Positions 34,441 to 46,600 of a DNA stretch of 64,000 nucleotides are shown one piece after another. The stretch lies in the NCBI GenBank assembly GCA_963971405.1, contig OZ020492.1:3658001-3722000 (forward strand), read 5' to 3'. A model generated the notes under the pieces. That model had not been told where the DNA came from. It worked only from the letters and a program-made list of their open reading frames with translations, and did not search any database. The position numbers were made by a program, and so were the translations under genes. The stretch comes from Psococerastis gibbosa. Lineage: Eukaryota; Arthropoda; Insecta; Psocodea; Psocidae. Positions within the stretch are counted from its first letter, which is position 1; each line of letters begins with the position of its first letter.

Positions 34441-34717
34441 ACTGTAATATATTGAATAATGGCAAAAGCTTTATACAATAAAGTGCCAAGCCCAGTTTTT
34501 TCTCAATCCACTAATTTTGGTTACGCTAGTTCAAAGTTCATAACAGGGTCGGGGAAAAATCACCATAGATTGTCGTTAATCAATTAGTCACATTACCTTT
34601 ATGCGCCGATATGGTGATTGTATTGTATTGTATCAACCGCATCGTCATGTGGTGATCTTGAAACTTGATCTTGAATCATTACGATAAATATGTCGAAGCC
34701 GGCTGTTTTAATTTTAT

Positions 34718-35565
34718 TGCTTTCCAATTTATAGGTAGTATAAGGAAAGCTTTGTGATGGTCGAAATTTTCGATTCCGAGATTTCAACGGATTTACACGT
34801 TTTGAGGTCCCAGGAACCCCAAAAAGTGGTTTTTACGAAATTTCTGTCTGTCGCTCTGTCTGTCGCTCTGTCTGTTCGTCGATTTCCGGGCAAACTACTC
34901 GATATTGATGAAATTCGGCATGTAGGTTCCCAAAAATCATACCTCGGGAACATTTTTTTTTTAATTTGGGCTAACTCAATTTGGGGGGGTTTTATTCTCA
35001 AAAAACTCCAAAAAAACGTCTAAAAAAATTATTTCTCAAAAACGGCTCCAACGATTTCTTTTAAATTCACATATATTGTATTCGTTATTAATGCTGACGA
35101 AATGAGGGGGGTCGCTTGCCCCTTGATAGTTTGCTTCTGGGGGTAAAAAAAATAAAAATAACTAAATTTTAATGAAAAATGACTAAAAAATAATTTTTCT
35201 GTGAAACCTTTCCATCGATGATTTCTACATTCAGGCATGTTTTAGGTGTTAAACTGAGTAACGAAACCGGACAGATTGCTTTCCCAAAAAACAATTTGGT
35301 TTTGTTCAAAAATTTTTTTTGAAAAAATGATTGAAAATTCACAGCATTGCGTGCCCTGCCATTATTGCTGTGTGGTAATTTGTTGGTCTGACCTATCTGG
35401 AATTTACCTCACCTCCAGTGACGTCAGGTGGGCACCCCCCCCCCCCCCCCCGAGATGCCCGAAATTTAACAATAGGATAATTATTTACCATGGAATTACT
35501 CATTTTCTCTAGCTACTACTTGATAAATTGGAAAGCATGTTCGAGTAAAGTCGGACCGGTTCTTT
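34718..35565 (-). mobile_element. T1 repeat, full copy
   Basis: Minus-strand copy running from the hairpin end (35565, complement of AAGAACCGGTCCGA) through the G-tract (seen as C-run at about 35436), the TGACGTCACTGGAGGTGAGG block and the core, to the GACA microsatellite (seen as CTGTCTGTCGCTCTG at 34846) and the subterminal repeat at 34718. The 90-codon and 89-codon frames on both strands reflect the shared core. Confidence 0.8.
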
Positions 35566-35734
35566 CTAATGTTATACCTGTTACCTGTAACAGTCACGGA
35601 AAGTGAGATTAAAATTTTTAATGATCAACTTATAACTGTTGTTTTGAAGGGCTTTCATGGATGTAGGACCATTTGTATAGTAGCTCATATAACCTTGCTC
35701 TAAGCCAAAGACCACACAGGAATATTTCAGTTGT

Positions 35735-35965
35735 AAAAGAATTGGATTATGAAATGAATTGGATTATGAAATTATGAAAGATCGAGGTTCGAGACCCGAC
35801 ATAAAAAGACAATTTTTCGCCAGGCTTGGGTCCACCTAACACTAACGGATGCCTTACCTTCACCGGTAGGGGAAAGCGCGGTTGCCGGACAAAGCACAGC
35901 ATCCCAAATAGAGCATTTGACAAAAGAGAGGATCCTGTATACCAGTCCTCAGCAGTGGAGGTGCT
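35735..35965 (+). mobile_element. SINE-B copy
   Basis: Head with GATCGAGGTTCGAGACCCGA. Body with GCTTGGGTCCACCTAACACT, CCTTCACCGGTAGGGGAAAG and GAGGATCCTGTATACCAGTC. A short GGATTATGAAATGAATT duplication precedes it. Confidence 0.75.
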
Positions 35966-36019
35966 AGGCAATTTTTCTTTTGAGGGCATGACCGCTCCGT
36001 GAATGCAACTGTAGTTATT

Positions 36020-36285
36020 ATTGTTTTCCAATTTAAATACGTAGTATAAGGAAAGCTTTGTGATGCTCAAAATTTTCGATTTCGCGATTTCAATTGATTT
36101 ACACGTTTTGAGGTCCCAGGAACACAAAAAAGTGGTTTTAACGAAATGTCTGTCTGTCGCTCTATCTGTCTGTCTGTCTGTCGCTCTGTCAGTTCGTCGA
36201 TTTCCGGGCAAACTACTCGGTCGAATTTTATGAAATTTTGCATGTAGGTTCACAAAAATCATACCTCGGCACCGTTTTTTGAAGT
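36020..36285 (-). mobile_element. T1 repeat, truncated copy
   Basis: Only the microsatellite half remains on the minus strand, from TTGTTTTCCAATTTAAATAC inward through an expanded CTGT/GTCT run (36148-36190) to CATACCTCGGCACCG. The 171-codon minus frame that spans it and the adjoining SINE-B is not a gene. Confidence 0.75.
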
Positions 36286-36502
36286 GAACACTTCTTTAGG
36301 TGCACCACACACAGTTGAAGAGAAAAATTCTTTAGACACAGATTTTAGCAGGGTAGTGGATAGGACTGGTTCGACACGCGACATGCGACATGCGACATGC
36401 TCGATAGAGTGCGGCGCACCACACACAGATTTTAGCATTTGAATTGTATGGGCGGGTTTAAAGCAAATTTTTGTGCAGATGTAGAAGGCCTATCTCAATT
36501 TA

Positions 36503-37860
36503 AAGAACCGGTCCGAGTTTACTCCAATATATACAAATACTTTCCAATTTATCAATTAGTAGATCGAGAAAACAAGTAATTTCATGGTAAATAATTTTCC
36601 TAAGCTTTAATTTCGGATATCTCGGCGGGGGGGGGGGGGGGGGTGTTCACTTGACGTCACTGGAGGTGAGGTAACCTCAGTAAATTTAAAAATCTTTAAA
36701 AATTCCATTCTATCTAGTGTACGCTGTAACCATTTGGGAGGGTGCGGAACCCAAGGACCCCCTCTTGCAATCGCCTAGGATATCACCTATCCCAAAGCAC
36801 TGAATTAATCGATGGCATTGCATATTCTAGACCGGTCAGACAACACATTACCACACAGTATTAATGGCAGGGCACGCAGTGAATTTTCATTTTTTCAAAA
36901 AAATTTTTTTTTGCCCAAAACCAAATACTTTTTTGGGAAAGCAACCTGTCCGGTTTCGTTACTCTTTTTAACACCTAAAACATGCCTGAAGGTATAAATC
37001 ATCGAAAGAAAGGTTTAGCAGAAAAAATATTTTTAGTCACTTTTAATAAAAATTTAGTTATTTTTATTTTTTACCCCCCGAAGCAAACTATCAAGGGGCA
37101 AGTGACCCCCCGCATTTTGTCAGCATTAATAACGAATACAATATATGTGAATTTAAAAGAAATCGTTAGAGCCGTTTTTGAGAAATAATTTTTTTAGACT
37201 TTTTTTTGGAGTTTTTTGAGAATAAAACCCCCCCAAATTGAGTTAGCCCAAAATAAAAATAAAGCGGTCCCAAGGTATGATTTTTATGAACCAACATGCC
37301 GAATTCCATAAGGCGCCCAATCCACCGACCGGCTAGGGCTATTTACAAAAACGGTGACGTGGTAGCAGACATTCAAGACTTAGGTGGCGTTTCCACCGAT
37401 TTCGCATTGCAGAATGCAAATGACATTGACGGAAATTAGAATTTTTCTTTTTATAGAAATCTATTAAAAAGTTTGTACCTAACATATCCCATGACGCCAT
37501 TTTTTAATTTTAGTTTGCTTGTTTGTGATTTTACTGTATGATCATTGATCAATTTTAACTATGGCATAGAGGAAAATAAACATTTCCTTCAATTCTGCAA
37601 TGCGAGGTCGGTGGAAACCCCGCCTAAGTCTTGAATGTCTGCTACCACGTCACCGTTTTTGTAAATAGCCCTAGCCGGTCGGTGGAATGGGCGCCTAAAT
37701 ATCCACAGTGTAGTTTGCCCACAACCGACAGACAGACATTTCGTAAAAACCACTTTTTTGGGTTCCTGGGACCTCAAAACGTGTAAATCTGTTGAATCTC
37801 GGAATCGAAAATTTTGACAATCACAAAGCTTTCGTTATACTACGTATAAATTGGAAAGCA
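36503..37860 (+). mobile_element. T1 repeat split by a MITE
   Basis: The G-tract half (36503-37308) and the microsatellite end (37698-37860) belong to one T1 copy and are separated by the MITE at 37312-37694. The G-tract is at about 36626 and is followed by TTGACGTCACTGGAGGTGAG. An extra 110-bp block at about 36690-36800 (AACCCAAGGACCCCCTCTTG) is absent from other copies. Confidence 0.75.
37312..37694. mobile_element. Harbinger-like MITE nested in T1
   Basis: It is flanked by TAA on both sides, with ends GGCGCCCAATCCACCGACCG and ...TCGGTGGAATGGGCGCC. Within it, a second start GGTGGCGTTTCCACCGA and end TCGGTGGAAACCCCGCC are bounded by TTA and TAA. That suggests a related MITE inserted inside the first near 37378-37625. 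Confidence 0.8.
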
Positions 37861-38012
37861 GGTTTTCAACAAAAATCGGCATCTTTCGGCCGCGTTATTA
37901 TTATCCATTTTAAAAATTAAACTACTTTACTACTTAAAACAATTATTTGTTTTACATTGTGAGACTAGTGTGTGTGTGTTAAGCGGTTTGGTAATATTGA
38001 AAAATACTCCTT

Positions 38013-38240
38013 GTCAGGACATGAAGCGTAGTGGTACGGACTATGACTTTCACCCGAACGGTGGTTGGTTCGAGTCCCACACTGGCTTCATTTTCTGGCC
38101 ATACTTCGGAGGTCATGTAAAGCAGGCGGTCGCGGGCCATCCTAGTTGAGTGTTAGAGAGGGCTTTATAGCCCTAACGCCGCTAGGTTGGCTTAGTAATT
38201 GAAACAAATTAAGTCCTAATTTATTTATTTATTTTATTTA
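38013..38240 (+). mobile_element. SINE-A copy
   Basis: Plus-strand copy with TCAGGACATGAAGCGTAGTG, an intact GGTTCGAGTCCC and a TTATTTATTTATTTTATTTA tail. Confidence 0.85.
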
Positions 38241-38251
38241 TTTGCATATTG

Positions 38252-38835
38252 AAAAAACCGACTATGTGCTTAGGAATCGTAGATTGAATGAGAAATAAGT
38301 CAGAAATTAAAGTTAATATTTATTAAATTCTATATAAATCAAATAATTTTTTAGTATATTCAATTCTTACGGCTTAGTTGTCTTTATTAAATTAAAACTT
38401 GTAGTTATAATTGATACTTAATGATAATTATTTTAACAATTTTATTATTTTTATTTTCATATAATATAGTTGTAATAATATGAGATATCACATATGGAGG
38501 ACTACTGTCTACTGTCATTTTAGATTGGAAAATCGACGATGCTGGCTCAAAACAACAAACTTGATCTCGAATTAAAACTAAAGAGAAAATTAGCTAATAA
38601 TGCATGCTTAAAGAAACATCGTAAAAAATAATTTGATTCATACACAATTTAATAAATATTAACTTTAATTTCTGACTTGTTTCTCATTCAATCTTTACGA
38701 ACACGATCCCTAATAATACATTAATACTACATAATACATAACATTATTTACTATATACATATAAATTAATTGGGATTGCCAATGAAGTTTTCACTTCTGC
38801 CGTGCGGTCTTAAGCACACACTCGGTTTTTTTTTA
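38252..38835. mobile_element. foldback MITE
   Basis: Outer inverted ends are AAAACCGACTATGTGCTTAG and CTTAAGCACACACTCGGTTT. Longer inner arms carry GAATGAGAAATAAGTCAGAA and GTTAATATTTATTAAATT with complements near 38640-38695. The interior is very AT-rich and non-coding. Confidence 0.75.
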
Positions 38836-39272
38836 TTTTGGGGTAAAAAAAAATTATTTTTCAATAACAGCTCAAACTATTTCTTTTAAATTCACATATA
38901 TTGTAGTCGTTATTAATGTTAACAAAACGCGGTGAGTCACTTGCCCCATGATAGTTTTCTTCTGGGGGTAAAAAAATAAAAGTAAGTCAATTTCCATTAA
39001 AAATGACTAAAAATAATTTTTCTGCGGAACCTTTCTATCGATGATTTCTACCTTCAGGTATGTTTTAGGTGTCAAAAAGAGTAACAAAACTGAACTGGTT
39101 GCTTTCCAAAAAAAATATTTCGTTTTGTGCAAAAAATTATTTTTTGGAGAAATCATATAAAATTCACATTGCGTGCCGTGCCATTATTATTATTGAATTA
39201 TTTACTATGAAATAACTCTACACTCAAATTGATAAATTGCAAAGCATTTTCGATTAAACTCGGACCGGTTCT
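38836..39272 (-). mobile_element. T1 repeat, half copy
   Basis: The hairpin-side half on the minus strand: core complement near 38900-39080 and a one-base variant of the subterminal repeat (GATAAATTGCAAAGCA), then the complement of AAGAACCGGTCCGAGTTTA. The G-tract is missing. Confidence 0.75.
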
Positions 39273-39299
39273 TATTTTTTTTTTTTAAAGGACTTTATG

Positions 39300-39920
39300 G
39301 ACCCAGGCCCACTTATGGTGGCCCATAGGCAGGCCCGGGCCTAGGCGGTGGCGAGGTGGGCCTGGGCCACCGGCGCAGCCCCAAAGGGTGCAAAATTCAC
39401 CCCTGGAAACATTTCATTTTCCTATGGGTATGAAGCGCTCTCCAATAAAAATTCTGAGAGTAAAGAAGACTGGAAATTAATGGAATAATTTAAATTAGAA
39501 ATGAAACGAACTAAAAGAAACTGCAGTATAAACAATTGAGTGATCAAGAAAACAATTTACTCCACATATAGGATTATACAGTCGCCACAGCCACCCCGCA
39601 AAAATTCCTAGTTACGGCCTTGGCTTGACCTGAGGCATTAAAAGAAGAAGAGTATGTTCGAGGGCGCAAATTCTTCAGAGGGCGCAAATTCTTCACCTTG
39701 CTACCGGCGCTAAAGTACCTCGGCCCGGTACTGCCCATTGGTTCCTTGTCCAATGCCAACGACCTCATGGATTTCAGACATTATTTGTAATGTTTCCGTG
39801 TGAAATTTTGCCATTGGCAAACTGGTATGCCTTCTCGATGTCAACCCACACCGGCTACAAGTTATAATTGACACACTGAGACAAGCTTACCATTGACCAA
39901 GTACAGATACGAGCCAGACT
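39300..39920. repeat. GC-rich patch and repeat D copy
   Basis: Positions 39300-39420 are unusually GC-rich, with GGGCCTAGGC and GGCCTGGGCCACCGGCG. At 39653-39700 GAGGGCGCAAATTCTTCA is repeated in tandem. Repeat D follows at 39735-39915 (CATTGGCAAACTGGT and CAACCCACACCGGCTAC). Confidence 0.5.
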
Positions 39921-40272
39921 GTAACTGTAACTGTCCGAAGCTTTGCATTTTATTTATTTTTTTAGAAAATATTATTGTATGACCAAGGACTAGCTTTGTC
40001 CTACGTAAGGTCGAAGTATCGCAAAGTTGTTAACCATTTGTGACTACTATGTACATTTTACAATAGCATATTAAACCTATTGTTGTACGCTACTTCTATC
40101 ATTACATTTTATAGGAATTCCATTCTTCTGCGTCTTCTGCCAAATTTGACTGTTATATGCATCTAAAGGCTACACCATGGAAGGTACAATCAGAACTATT
40201 TGCACTGCTATTGCTATTTTAAGTGGTCTTATTAACCGAGCACAACTTGAGAATGTAATCAACCCTTGCTAG

Positions 40273-40325
40273 GATCTGATTGGATTGGCAGGAGTGTGTA
40301 GGATATCACTAAAAAATCTAACATG
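40273..40325 (+). CDS. candidate upstream exon of the 40-47 kb gene
   Basis: It is bounded by CTTGCTAG and ATGGTAAGAG, with a good donor. It would encode DLIGLAGVCRISLKNLT and end with two bases that join the next exon in frame. No family match supports it. Confidence 0.25.
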
Positions 40326-40438
40326 GTAAGAGTAATCAGCGCCAATTGTGCAAAAAGTGTCAAACGCATAAAACTGTAATACAACTAGGCATACAGTACA
40401 TTTTTAAAAATGTGTTACTTAAATTGATTTTACTAGCT

Positions 40439-40601
40439 GTGGAACCTGATCAAAGTGGAGGAAATTGATAGCTACAATTTGACTCTTGAAAGTACTGATA
40501 CTAATTCGAGTACGAGTGCGGGACACGCAGGATATGGAACCAGGTCCCGAGCTCATCCGGTGCTTATGGATCGGCCCCAGCCTCTCTCCCTTCATCCTCA
40601 G
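40439..40601 (+). CDS. exon of the DUF7064/7065-like gene (first firm exon)
   Basis: Acceptor TTTTACTAG and donor CTCAG|GTACGC. One leading base completes a split codon, then WNLIKVEEIDSYNLTLE, a Ser/Thr stretch, and DRPQPLSLHPQ; it ends in phase 0. The Ser/Thr-rich stretch is probably a linker. Confidence 0.75.
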
Positions 40602-43600
40602 GTACGCTACCCAAAATTATTACCACGCCTACGCGGTTTTATAAAAGCCTAAAGTTTAAGAGGACTGGGACATGTAGGAATATCTGACGACCGGATGACG
40701 AACAGAATTAAGGGTAATTAAGGCGGGAAGACGTCTGAATGAATGTCCACGAAATCACTGGAAGGAGGAATCGGAATTGTAGTCAAATGTTATTAGTGAC
40801 GGCCACATACTATGCAACAAAATATCGAGGAATTCTTCTTTTAATTTTTGTCATCTCTTTCTTGGCTCCGTGATTGATATTGCAAGTGACATTTAATTTC
40901 AGCAAAAAACGATTACTTACTCTTAATACTCATATTTTGTAGGCTATTGATGCGGCGTACTTCAATGGCGCTTCAAAAGATGGTTGGAACATAATCGCTG
41001 CTACCGCCAGAAGACCTCAAGGAGTGGTCAATGGTTTCCTCTTTATCAGGGTATGTATTGTACGGTAATATCATCAGTTGAGCCACAGAACACGATATCG
41101 TGGAAGTTTATTTTAGTGATTTAATTTAGTCAGAGAAATGACTAATGAGCTGAGTTAGACATCGTACGTTATACACCCGGTGTTAGGCTATATAACATGA
41201 AAGAAACCATTTCCACCGGTTTTAGGGTCCATAATTAGGGTTGGTTCTACTATCACTGCTGCAAATAAAAGACTTGCGATTTAAACTCGGATATGTAGAT
41301 GGCTGCACTTCTGAAATTGTGCCTGTGGATCTTGTGATGCTCGTATTTGTTAATTATTATCCCATATGAGAAACATGGCCCGGAATAATCCGGTTGGTAA
41401 ATAACGGACTATGAAACGGAAGTTCGAAGTAGAGACTCGACATATCCACTCCACCCAACAGTTGAGCGTTATATTTTAATTTCTAGATACCAGGGGTGGG
41501 GCTTCTGACCGCTCCATGGCAGCCAGACACGACGATACGCCAGTCACCGGCTCCTGTCCAAGAATTCTCTGCAGAAGGTCTGACATTGACGCCGGTGGTG
41601 CCTATGGTGGCGTGGACTGTGAAATACCATGGCCTTCTCAGGTAACCGCCAGGCTGCAGGTGAAACAGAACCTTTTTTTTCCCCTCAAAGTATGACCTCC
41701 TGATGGCTCCTATTCATAACTTTGGCACAACCACCCCGAGCCTAATAGGATTAGTGAATTAATTATTTTTATTATAAGGTTATTTTTTTTTTTTTTCAGA
41801 GTGGCGTCGGTGTGCGATGGATCCCCACTGAAAGTGAACACTGAGCTGAAAGCTCAACTCTCTGCTCTATGGACGTCCTCTCTGCCCTTCTTTGATTTTG
41901 ACGTAGACATGTCACCCTATGCCGTAGCTTCCGCAATGGCTACGCAGCCGTGGTCGCGCGACTACTTCAACACATTGAAAAAGTAAGTTTACTTACTTTT
42001 TACTTACAAACAGGCTTGGCTACCGTTTCGGTTTTTAACTAAATCCATTTTCACTGGAAATATCAACTAGATCTCGCAAAAGAAAGGGTATGGAACTCCT
42101 ACTCCTTTTACCCGACACTATCATTATCCGTTTTTTGTACAAATTAAATTGCATTGTTGCAGTATGTTGTAGCGGTGGCCACTCGCTATATACAAAAATG
42201 GAGAGGTTAATTTTTTCAAAGGATGTGACCTATTTGATAGCTCCACAATTGATATTTCTTGTGAATTTTGATTTTGTGTGCGTAGGTTTTTCCCCTCCGA
42301 TTAATAGTAAAACCGGCTTAAAGTTGGTAAGTATAAAAACATAATTTTGAAGTAAGTACCAATAGGTACCTTATAAAATTTACCTAAACAGTCTATTTAG
42401 TTTGCAATAATTCCACGAATATAAACTAAAAAAGTGACAGTTTTTTCGGCGATGGTAACCATTACCAGACTTGGCCCTTAATCCGGCCTGAATATATAAT
42501 AATTTATGATTACACTTGAATAATTTAAAAATTGAAGTCCGCTATACGAGGATTAGGACTAGCTTATATCAGATCATACACCGGTCACCAACTTCGGCAA
42601 GTTGCAAGAGTGAACTGTGAAATGGACGGTCCAGACTTGATATAAATGGAATATTTTCCACCTAGCCCGGGTCGACCCAACCCTTATGGGCATCTTACTT
42701 AATATTTTCTGATAATAATGTTTAATGTACAATTTAAATTTACACCACCATCACCATTAGTAGAACAGATGGGTATGTTGCTGACCACAGCATTTTGAGC
42801 AGAGTAGATTTAAAAAAAGACCTCAGACCTATACCCTCAATGGGGTGCTGTGCCACGGCGTTTTTTTGTTCAATAGATGATTCAAATAGATCTTTATGGG
42901 AAGTTGGTTGCTATTTAACAGTTAGTGTACCCACTATACGCTTTGTCCTATACTGTGACCGCATCCTTAGGGTTCGCCCCAACAACGGAATCAAAGTTGA
43001 AACCGAAGGAAGCCATTCTTTTCTCATTTTAATGCATGGCGGCTGCTGCTTCGTTCCAAAACATTACCTACCAATAACATGTTCAAAAACGGTTACATCT
43101 ACTATATTGCTAGTTTTCAGGAACCATCAAACGCATTATGAACAGTTCGGAGATTTGACAGGGTCCGTCGTCTTGGAAGGGCTGCAAGAATATCCTTTTC
43201 AATTGTCTTCTATGCGAGATCATTCGTATGGTAAGAGCGAATCCTACGATAAATTATAAAGTGCCGGTAAATAATACTGCACGGCACCGCAATCCATTGG
43301 AGCATGGTGGTGCAGTCCACCCTAAGTGTTGAATGTCTCAAAGCCACTCCCACATTTGCGCTATGTTTGTTTGCAGCCCTCTGCTTTGAGTTCTCGCATT
43401 TATCTTCAATTTATCTGTCACCCCGTAGGAGTGGCTCCAAGACTAATTGGGAAAACTGTACCACTGCTTTAAAACGGGCTACAAATCGAAGGGATGGTAA
43501 AATTTTTAGCATTGGTATTTCGCAACTTATTCATTTGACTGACAACACAATTTAATTTTCCTAAAAACTATGACCAAAGCTATAACCTATACTTATACAA

Positions 43601-46600
43601 TACTAACTTTATAATATAATGTAACATAATATGAGATCCAGGCAATTTATTATTTCATTGAAGTTGGCCTATAACTGTGGTCTGCAACCTTTCTTTTATC
43701 GCACGTGCTATCATAGACTTTCACCGTGATACATTGATGCAACTGTGCTTATAAATGTTTACATTTTTATAATGCAGCATCAGAGAGCCCATGATAAGCA
43801 ACGAATTTCCAGTAGAGACAGCAATAAAATTCTTGTTTTTTTTTTTTAAGTTGGTGTAGGCTATATACTATATTGGTATATTGCTGTATTACGAGTATAT
43901 GGTACATAACACTGGCATGAAACTAACTTTGGTTGAAGAGGTAACCTCCTCGTAATAACCGAACTTTGAGGATTTACAAAAAAATAGACATGTGTGCTAA
44001 TACACATGGTAGAAGTGAAACTTTAGCTTCAACAATCACAACGGACAAGTCAAAAACTAATAGCAACAAAATTTTAACTTGAAGTTTTACGAGCAGATTG
44101 TTAATGTACTTGTCGAATTTGAAATTTGACAGTTGAAATTTGGCAGATTGTTAATGTGCTTGTCGAATTTGAAAACCTACCCGTAAAACATCAAGTAAAA
44201 ATTTTGTTGCTATTAGTTTTTTACTCGTCCGTTGGGATTCGTTTTTCCACGTTGAAGTTTCACTTCTACCATGTGTCCTAGCACACATGTCTTTTTTTTA
44301 CAGGTTTACTGCATATTATGATTTGGTTTGGGTAGGTACATTTTAATGAATGAATTTTTTATTTTATTTAAACATTTTATTTTATCAAACAGCAGGCTGA
44401 TCATGGCGATTATAATACCGGGGTTTAAATAATACCCTGGTATTAAAAATGTAAACAAGATAATTTTATAATGGAAAGTGCTATTCAAAATTTGCTTGTT
44501 TACATTTTTAATACCAGGGTATTATTTAAGCCCCGGTATTATAATCGCCATGATCAGCCTACTGGAAAACAGAATCCATGGTCTACTCTAAAATTATACA
44601 CATACAAAGGAACATTAGCAAATGCAGATTTTTCGTCATTAATCTGTATTCGGCTCATATGCGTTATAATCAATGAAATATACAATCGATTTATAGTAAC
44701 TAAAATAAGATATAAAAACTTGAGATTGTAATGTATTAATTAATGTCATTAATGACATTGTAATTAATTGATTGTATCTTTTATTGATTATAACGCAGAT
44801 GAGCCGAATACAGATTATTGACATTTATTAATATGTGTGAGGCGGAAAGTAAACTACTATTAGCACTAATTCTTAAACAAAAAGATTAGGTTCTTGTTCT
44901 TAAAATCTTAACGCAATGCCAAATGGAGATATCTGGTATGTCAAGTGGTCGCCACTTACGTAAAACAAGTTCTTACTCCACTGAAAAATACGAGGAGCTC
45001 TTGAGCCATGAACTATAGATGAACCGGTTCCCACTACAAAAACATTAGGTTCTTGAGAACGCAATGCTAAATGGAGATATCCGGTATATGAAGTGGTGGA
45101 TCACTGCGCAGTGCACTTTTACTTAGCTTCTAAAGAAGTTAATAGTTTTATAAAATAATGTGCACACTTACTCATAGACCACAGTAGCCTATATAAAAAT
45201 GATTTTACGTAAGCTAAACATACAACACTAGGGTCAAATTTTGCGGTCTCTCGCTACGCGATACCTCGGCTTCCTACAACTGTTATAAGTTTTGTGACAC
45301 AAAAATCTTAATACCCCCCCCCCCCCCGTCTATATAGAAGTTTACACTTCAAAAACAATGGTAAAAACGACGCCCCGGATAGGCGTAGATCGTGGTTTCG
45401 AGCCCAACCAGGTCCAGGTTTTTTAAAATCCTCTAATTTCGGTCATAAGCTATGGTGAATCTGATATCACGTTGGCAAGAACAGCCAGAGATTGTAATAT
45501 TCCATTAACGTAATATTAAATAGCTTTCAAAAGACATGTGGGCCATTTGAAAAGTGCACGTGGAGGAACGCAGGTTATAATTGCAAAGCTTCTGTAATAA
45601 ATAACGTATCATCAGGGCACAGGACAAGAGGAATTATTGGTCCCTCTCCTGCACGAATGGCTATACTATGAATTTGAAATTTTATTAAAGTCCGAGTGGG
45701 CCCAAGCTTGTCGCCCAGAAGAAAATGTTGAAGATTTAGTTCCCTAATAGTACAATTTTATTAAACTATTCCACAAGTATTTTTTTGACTTTAGGAATGA
45801 AGGGGTTTCTGTGAGTTAAGCCAAATTTTTTCCTTTCAATGTTTGATTGATTGTTTTTAGGAGAGAAGCGTGATTGGAAGGACTTCCACCGATACGCATT
45901 ACACTTCCTGACTGTCAGCAACAACGTGAAGCTGGCTCTCGGAGTTCTCTGCATCCCTGGCATGTTCTCTAGGTAGGCCTGTCTTACCTGTCTCACTTTG
46001 CATGTGTCTAAATACAAAAAGAGCCTAAGGTTTCTCTATTATGCTGGCACATTCGAATCCTTACCTCCAATACTTAAGTATTTTCACAATTTATGCGCTA
46101 AGAAGCTATGAGGTGTACGTGACATTTTTGGAGTATAGGAGTCAAGTGCACCATTACATTACTCTTAAGCTGCACTTTATCCTAGAAACCAACAAGAACA
46201 TTTTGAAAATAATGGAATTCATGGAAAAGGGGTATACCTGTACATTTTCAATTGAGTTGCAAACTTTATTCTCAATTATCTAGAAAGTTTATTTGTGTCA
46301 ATTGCACCCCTGTAATGGCACCGCACCGGCATTATCCAGGTAGTAGAAAACTGCACTATGATATAGAGTGGTTCGAGATTGACCAAATGGAAAATTTTCC
46401 ACCGGACCAGGATCCATCAAACCCTAATGGGAACTTAACCTTCACCCATTGCTGACCACAATATCCCAAATAGAACAGTGTTCAAGAAAGAGGATCCTGT
46501 ACCAGTCCTAAGGCCTAGGTCTAAGCGTTTAGTTACTAGCCATACAGCTTAAGCTAGATGAGCTATGAAGACCTACTAATGCTGTTAATTCTATGCATCA

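Noticed and set aside
34729..36262. Open frames of 69-171 codons with DRATDRQTDR-type repeats over T1 copies
   Set aside because: They translate the GACA/GTCT microsatellite and the shared T1 core. Both strands give similar frames, and other copies break them.
42090..42344. 84-codon plus-strand ORF as an extra exon of the 40-47 kb gene
   Set aside because: The exons at 41800-41982 and 43121-43230 join in phase without it, and no suitable acceptor and donor pair bounds it.
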